Origin: Cucumis sativus | Lineage: Eukaryota; Streptophyta; Magnoliopsida; Cucurbitales; Cucurbitaceae | Direction of reading: 5' to 3' | Assembly (NCBI RefSeq): GCF_000004075.3 | Contig: NC_026661.2 | Span: 16,954,307 to 17,018,306 of the forward strand | Length of the DNA: 64,000 bases | Part shown: positions 61,371 to 64,000 of the stretch, in pieces | Layout: every line of letters starts with the position of its first letter | Numbering within the stretch: position 1 is the stretch's first letter | Translations under genes and position numbers: made by a program | Notes under the pieces: model-generated | Databases searched by the model: none | What the model was told of the DNA's origin: nothing | What the model saw: the letters and a program-made list of their open reading frames with translations, nothing else

Positions 61371-63723
61371 CACTACAAGAAAAATGACCTATGTTGACAG
61401 TTAAAATCTGTCATATTCAAAATTCTTCACAGTTTTTGCAGTCATTATATCATCTGTCAACGAAAGACTATCTATGACATTTTGAAAAAACTGTCAAAAT
61501 AAGTGTTTTCATGACAGATAATAAATGTTATTATTTTATATTTTATGACCATAACTATTTGTCACTAGTTCACACATATTAGAATAATTATCTGTCATTA
61601 TTTGCATATTGACGATAGTTATAAAATGTCAATAATTCATGTATTTTGATTTTTTTCCTATCAAGAATATGTCAATCATGATGATTATTAAATGTCAAAA
61701 AACACGTAGCATGACTATCAAGTATACCTTAACCTTGTCAGTTATTTTTAAAAAATCAAATGTTTATAGACTCCTCTATTACTACTTTTTTTTTTGTCCT
61801 ATTTTTCTTGACATTTTTTTTTTTTTTTTGTCGCCTTGTCATTACATAGACAAATTCAATAACAAAGTACTATACAACACTTTAGTATATACACGTTATC
61901 ATATAATTTGCAATCTTTGTACAATTGTTAGTAAAAGGGTACCAAGATTCATGCTTGAAGTTGGTGCTGTAATATGATATCCCCAAAATCATAAATAAAG
62001 TTTTTATGTTATTTCCCTCAAAATGGAACTTGATTGCTTTTGTTGTGCATGGAAGTTGACTTATTCTAGTGAATGTAAGTGATTTGATTTGAAGTAGAAC
62101 ATCATCTCCATCGTGTGTATTTGCTTATTTTTATGTTATTTCCCTCCTAATTGTGTGTGTTACATGCTTATTTTAAGTTTCGTTTGAGAGTTCTGAATGT
62201 GATTCATAGGGCTTTATGCTTGTCTTACGAAGACTAACAACTCAAGAATATACCTCTAACAAAGAAAAAAGTTTAGAACAATCTAACTATATAATTAACA
62301 GTAATATTTATTTGAAAGTATTCTTACAACTCTAGTTTGTTAAAGTTATTGGATTTGATTAGTTTATGTGTGTTGAAGTGTTATGACTATTCTGTAGCTA
62401 TAGTCGTCTTATTTTTTTAATTTTATTTTATGTGTGCTTAAATGATCATTTGTTCCTAAACGTTTTTTTTTATAAGGATTTGGTTAATTTATTAGCTTTC
62501 TCTTGATTAACGTGTTCTCCCCCTATTGTGGTTTCTACTGTAGCTCAAAACTCTCAATGCAAAGTTTTGGATTTTCTTTGACACTTGTTATATGATATTG
62601 TACTTCAAAACTCTCTATTGTAGTTTAAAAGTGATTTTGACAAGAAAGTGAGTTTGGACAAAACCATTTTGTCAGGTTCTATGTTTCTTTGGGTGTCGGT
62701 ATCAAAATCTTTTTGTAATTATTTTTCATGGCTTATTTTGTTTGTTTGGAGTCTCTTTCTTTGGTGGGATTCATTTAATTTTCTGGGCTTGACTTTTTGG
62801 ATGCTCTTTTATTCTTTAACTTTGCTTGATTGTATTCTTCCCTCCATATAAAAGAAATACAAATTAGAAGAGGCTTTAAAATATACTAGATTGTTCATAT
62901 GATCATGTTTTTGGCTTAGGTACATCTTGTTGGAAATTGCCCTTACGGTTTTTTTGGATAATTTGTGTTTTCCACATAATCTGAATGATCATTTTTCAAT
63001 CCTTAAAGAAGTCCATTGGAGCAGTGAAACCATATTGGAGCAACTAATTGATTTATAACAAAATTTTGGTTTCATTGTACTTATTTTAAGCTTGTTGATA
63101 CCAAAAGATGTTTAGGTTTATTCTATCGTTGTAAACCCTTTTACCAAGTGTATGATAACTATTATGTACAAATATTACAAAGTGTATCCATATTGGAGCA
63201 ACAAGATGTATAAACTTTTACCAACAGTTGTATAAATATTACAAAGTGTATGATAATGTATATATATTAAAGGGTTGAATGTTTGTTTCTATATGGGTAC
63301 GTTGTATAGTACTTTGTGATTGAACTGGTCTGTGCAATTGCAAGGTGACAAGAAAAAAATGTAGTAATAAAGGAGTATATGACATTTGATTTTTTAAAAA
63401 TCCTGTCAAGGTCTGTATTTTTTATAGATAAAAAGAATGTCAAAAATTATGAATTTGTGACATTTTATAATTGTTATCAATATGCAAATAATGACAGATA
63501 GTTAGTTATTGTCATAAAATATAAAATAATGACAATTATTATCTATCAATAATACTGAATATGTGACGTTTATATTTTCAGTCATAAAAACATTTGTTGT
63601 GACCGTTTTTCCAAACTGTCATAGATAGTTTTTCCTTGACAAGCGATACAATGACTGAAAAATTAGTTAAAAGCTTTAAATAACAGATTTTAACCATCGT
63701 CGTAAACCATTTTTCTTGTAGTG
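61371..63723 (+). mobile_element. Non-autonomous CACTA (En/Spm-type) transposon with both termini
   Basis: The left end is CACTACAAGAAAAATGACCT (61371) and the right end is the reverse complement of CACTACAAGAAAAATGGTTT (to 63723). After a short mismatch both ends continue with GGTTAAAATCTGT-like sequence. Subterminal TGTCA(T/A) and TGACA(G/T) repeats crowd both ends. The interior of about 2.35 kb has no transposase frame. Flanking triplets (TAG and TTT) do not match, so no target duplication is claimed. A related remnant sits at 30956-31795. Confidence 0.85.
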
Positions 63724-64000
63724 TTTGCCAGTAACAAAAGTAAGTTGACAAATGGACAAGAATATAAAAACCAGAAGAACTACCCTAGATTGGAACCAAG
63801 TGAATAGGTACAAGTGTTTTTGGAGAGAATAGATTCAAAAACTTCCATAGCAACTACCTATTAAGTATAAAAGTACAGTTAGATTTTCGACATCGAAATG
63901 TGAGTACATTGTTATATGATGTAAAAAAGGGCCTACACACTAATGGTCACATAGGAAAAGTGTAACTGTAATAGTGTACATCTCTAGTCGTCTTTTTGTA
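63724..64000. other. Window edge, no feature recognised
   Basis: AT-rich flank of the CACTA element. Confidence 0.4.

Overview
The window is AT-rich plant nuclear DNA, from a eudicot. The evidence is intron-containing genes with GT-AG splice sites, plant-type 2-oxoglutarate dioxygenases and ADS-type desaturases, a chromodomain-carrying Ty3/gypsy element primed by initiator Met tRNA, and LINE and CACTA remnants. The short dispersed repeats with CTATC/GATAG cores remind me of cucurbit (Cucumis) intergenic DNA. That is an impression from memory, not a proof. No bacterial, organellar, tRNA, rRNA or CRISPR feature was seen.

Layout. 0-2 kb: a relic last exon of a dioxygenase gene abutting a 5'-truncated LINE, then a CACTA-like remnant. 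2.8-6.3 kb and 13.05-15.9 kb: two intact four-exon 2-oxoglutarate/Fe(II) dioxygenase genes on the minus strand, hyoscyamine 6-dioxygenase-like, 339 and 333 aa by my splicing. Two copies of one non-autonomous transposon lie between them in opposite orientation. 17.5-20.4 kb: LINE 3' ends, one with a 13-bp target duplication, and a CACTA-type terminus. 22.3-25.0 kb and 43.1-45.8 kb: two intact four-exon acyl desaturase genes (ADS/delta-9 type) on the minus strand, 329 and 330 aa. 26.7-29.0 kb: a solo LTR with a 5-bp target duplication. 29-31.8 kb: LINE and CACTA-like debris. 34.4-41.6 kb: a complete-ended Ty3/gypsy (Tekay/Del-like) element on the minus strand with near-identical 1.77-kb LTRs, a CTTGA target duplication, a tRNA-Met primer site, an open integrase frame, a decayed reverse transcriptase and no visible gag. 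46-61 kb: gene-poor AT-rich DNA with minisatellite-like tracts, LINE fragments and a broken gene remnant. 61.37-63.72 kb: a non-autonomous CACTA element with both terminal inverted repeats.

The window is dominated by local duplication. The dioxygenase array has at least three members, one dead. The desaturase pair lies in a diverged tandem segmental duplication of about 20 kb, supported by matching flanks at both ends. All four intact genes are on the same strand with recognisable TATA boxes. A joint role of dioxygenases and desaturases in one specialised pathway is possible but only inferred from proximity.

Splice sites and protein lengths were worked out by eye from GT/AG signals, reading-frame continuity and agreement between paralogues. 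Transposon boundaries are exact only where terminal motifs and target duplications are quoted.
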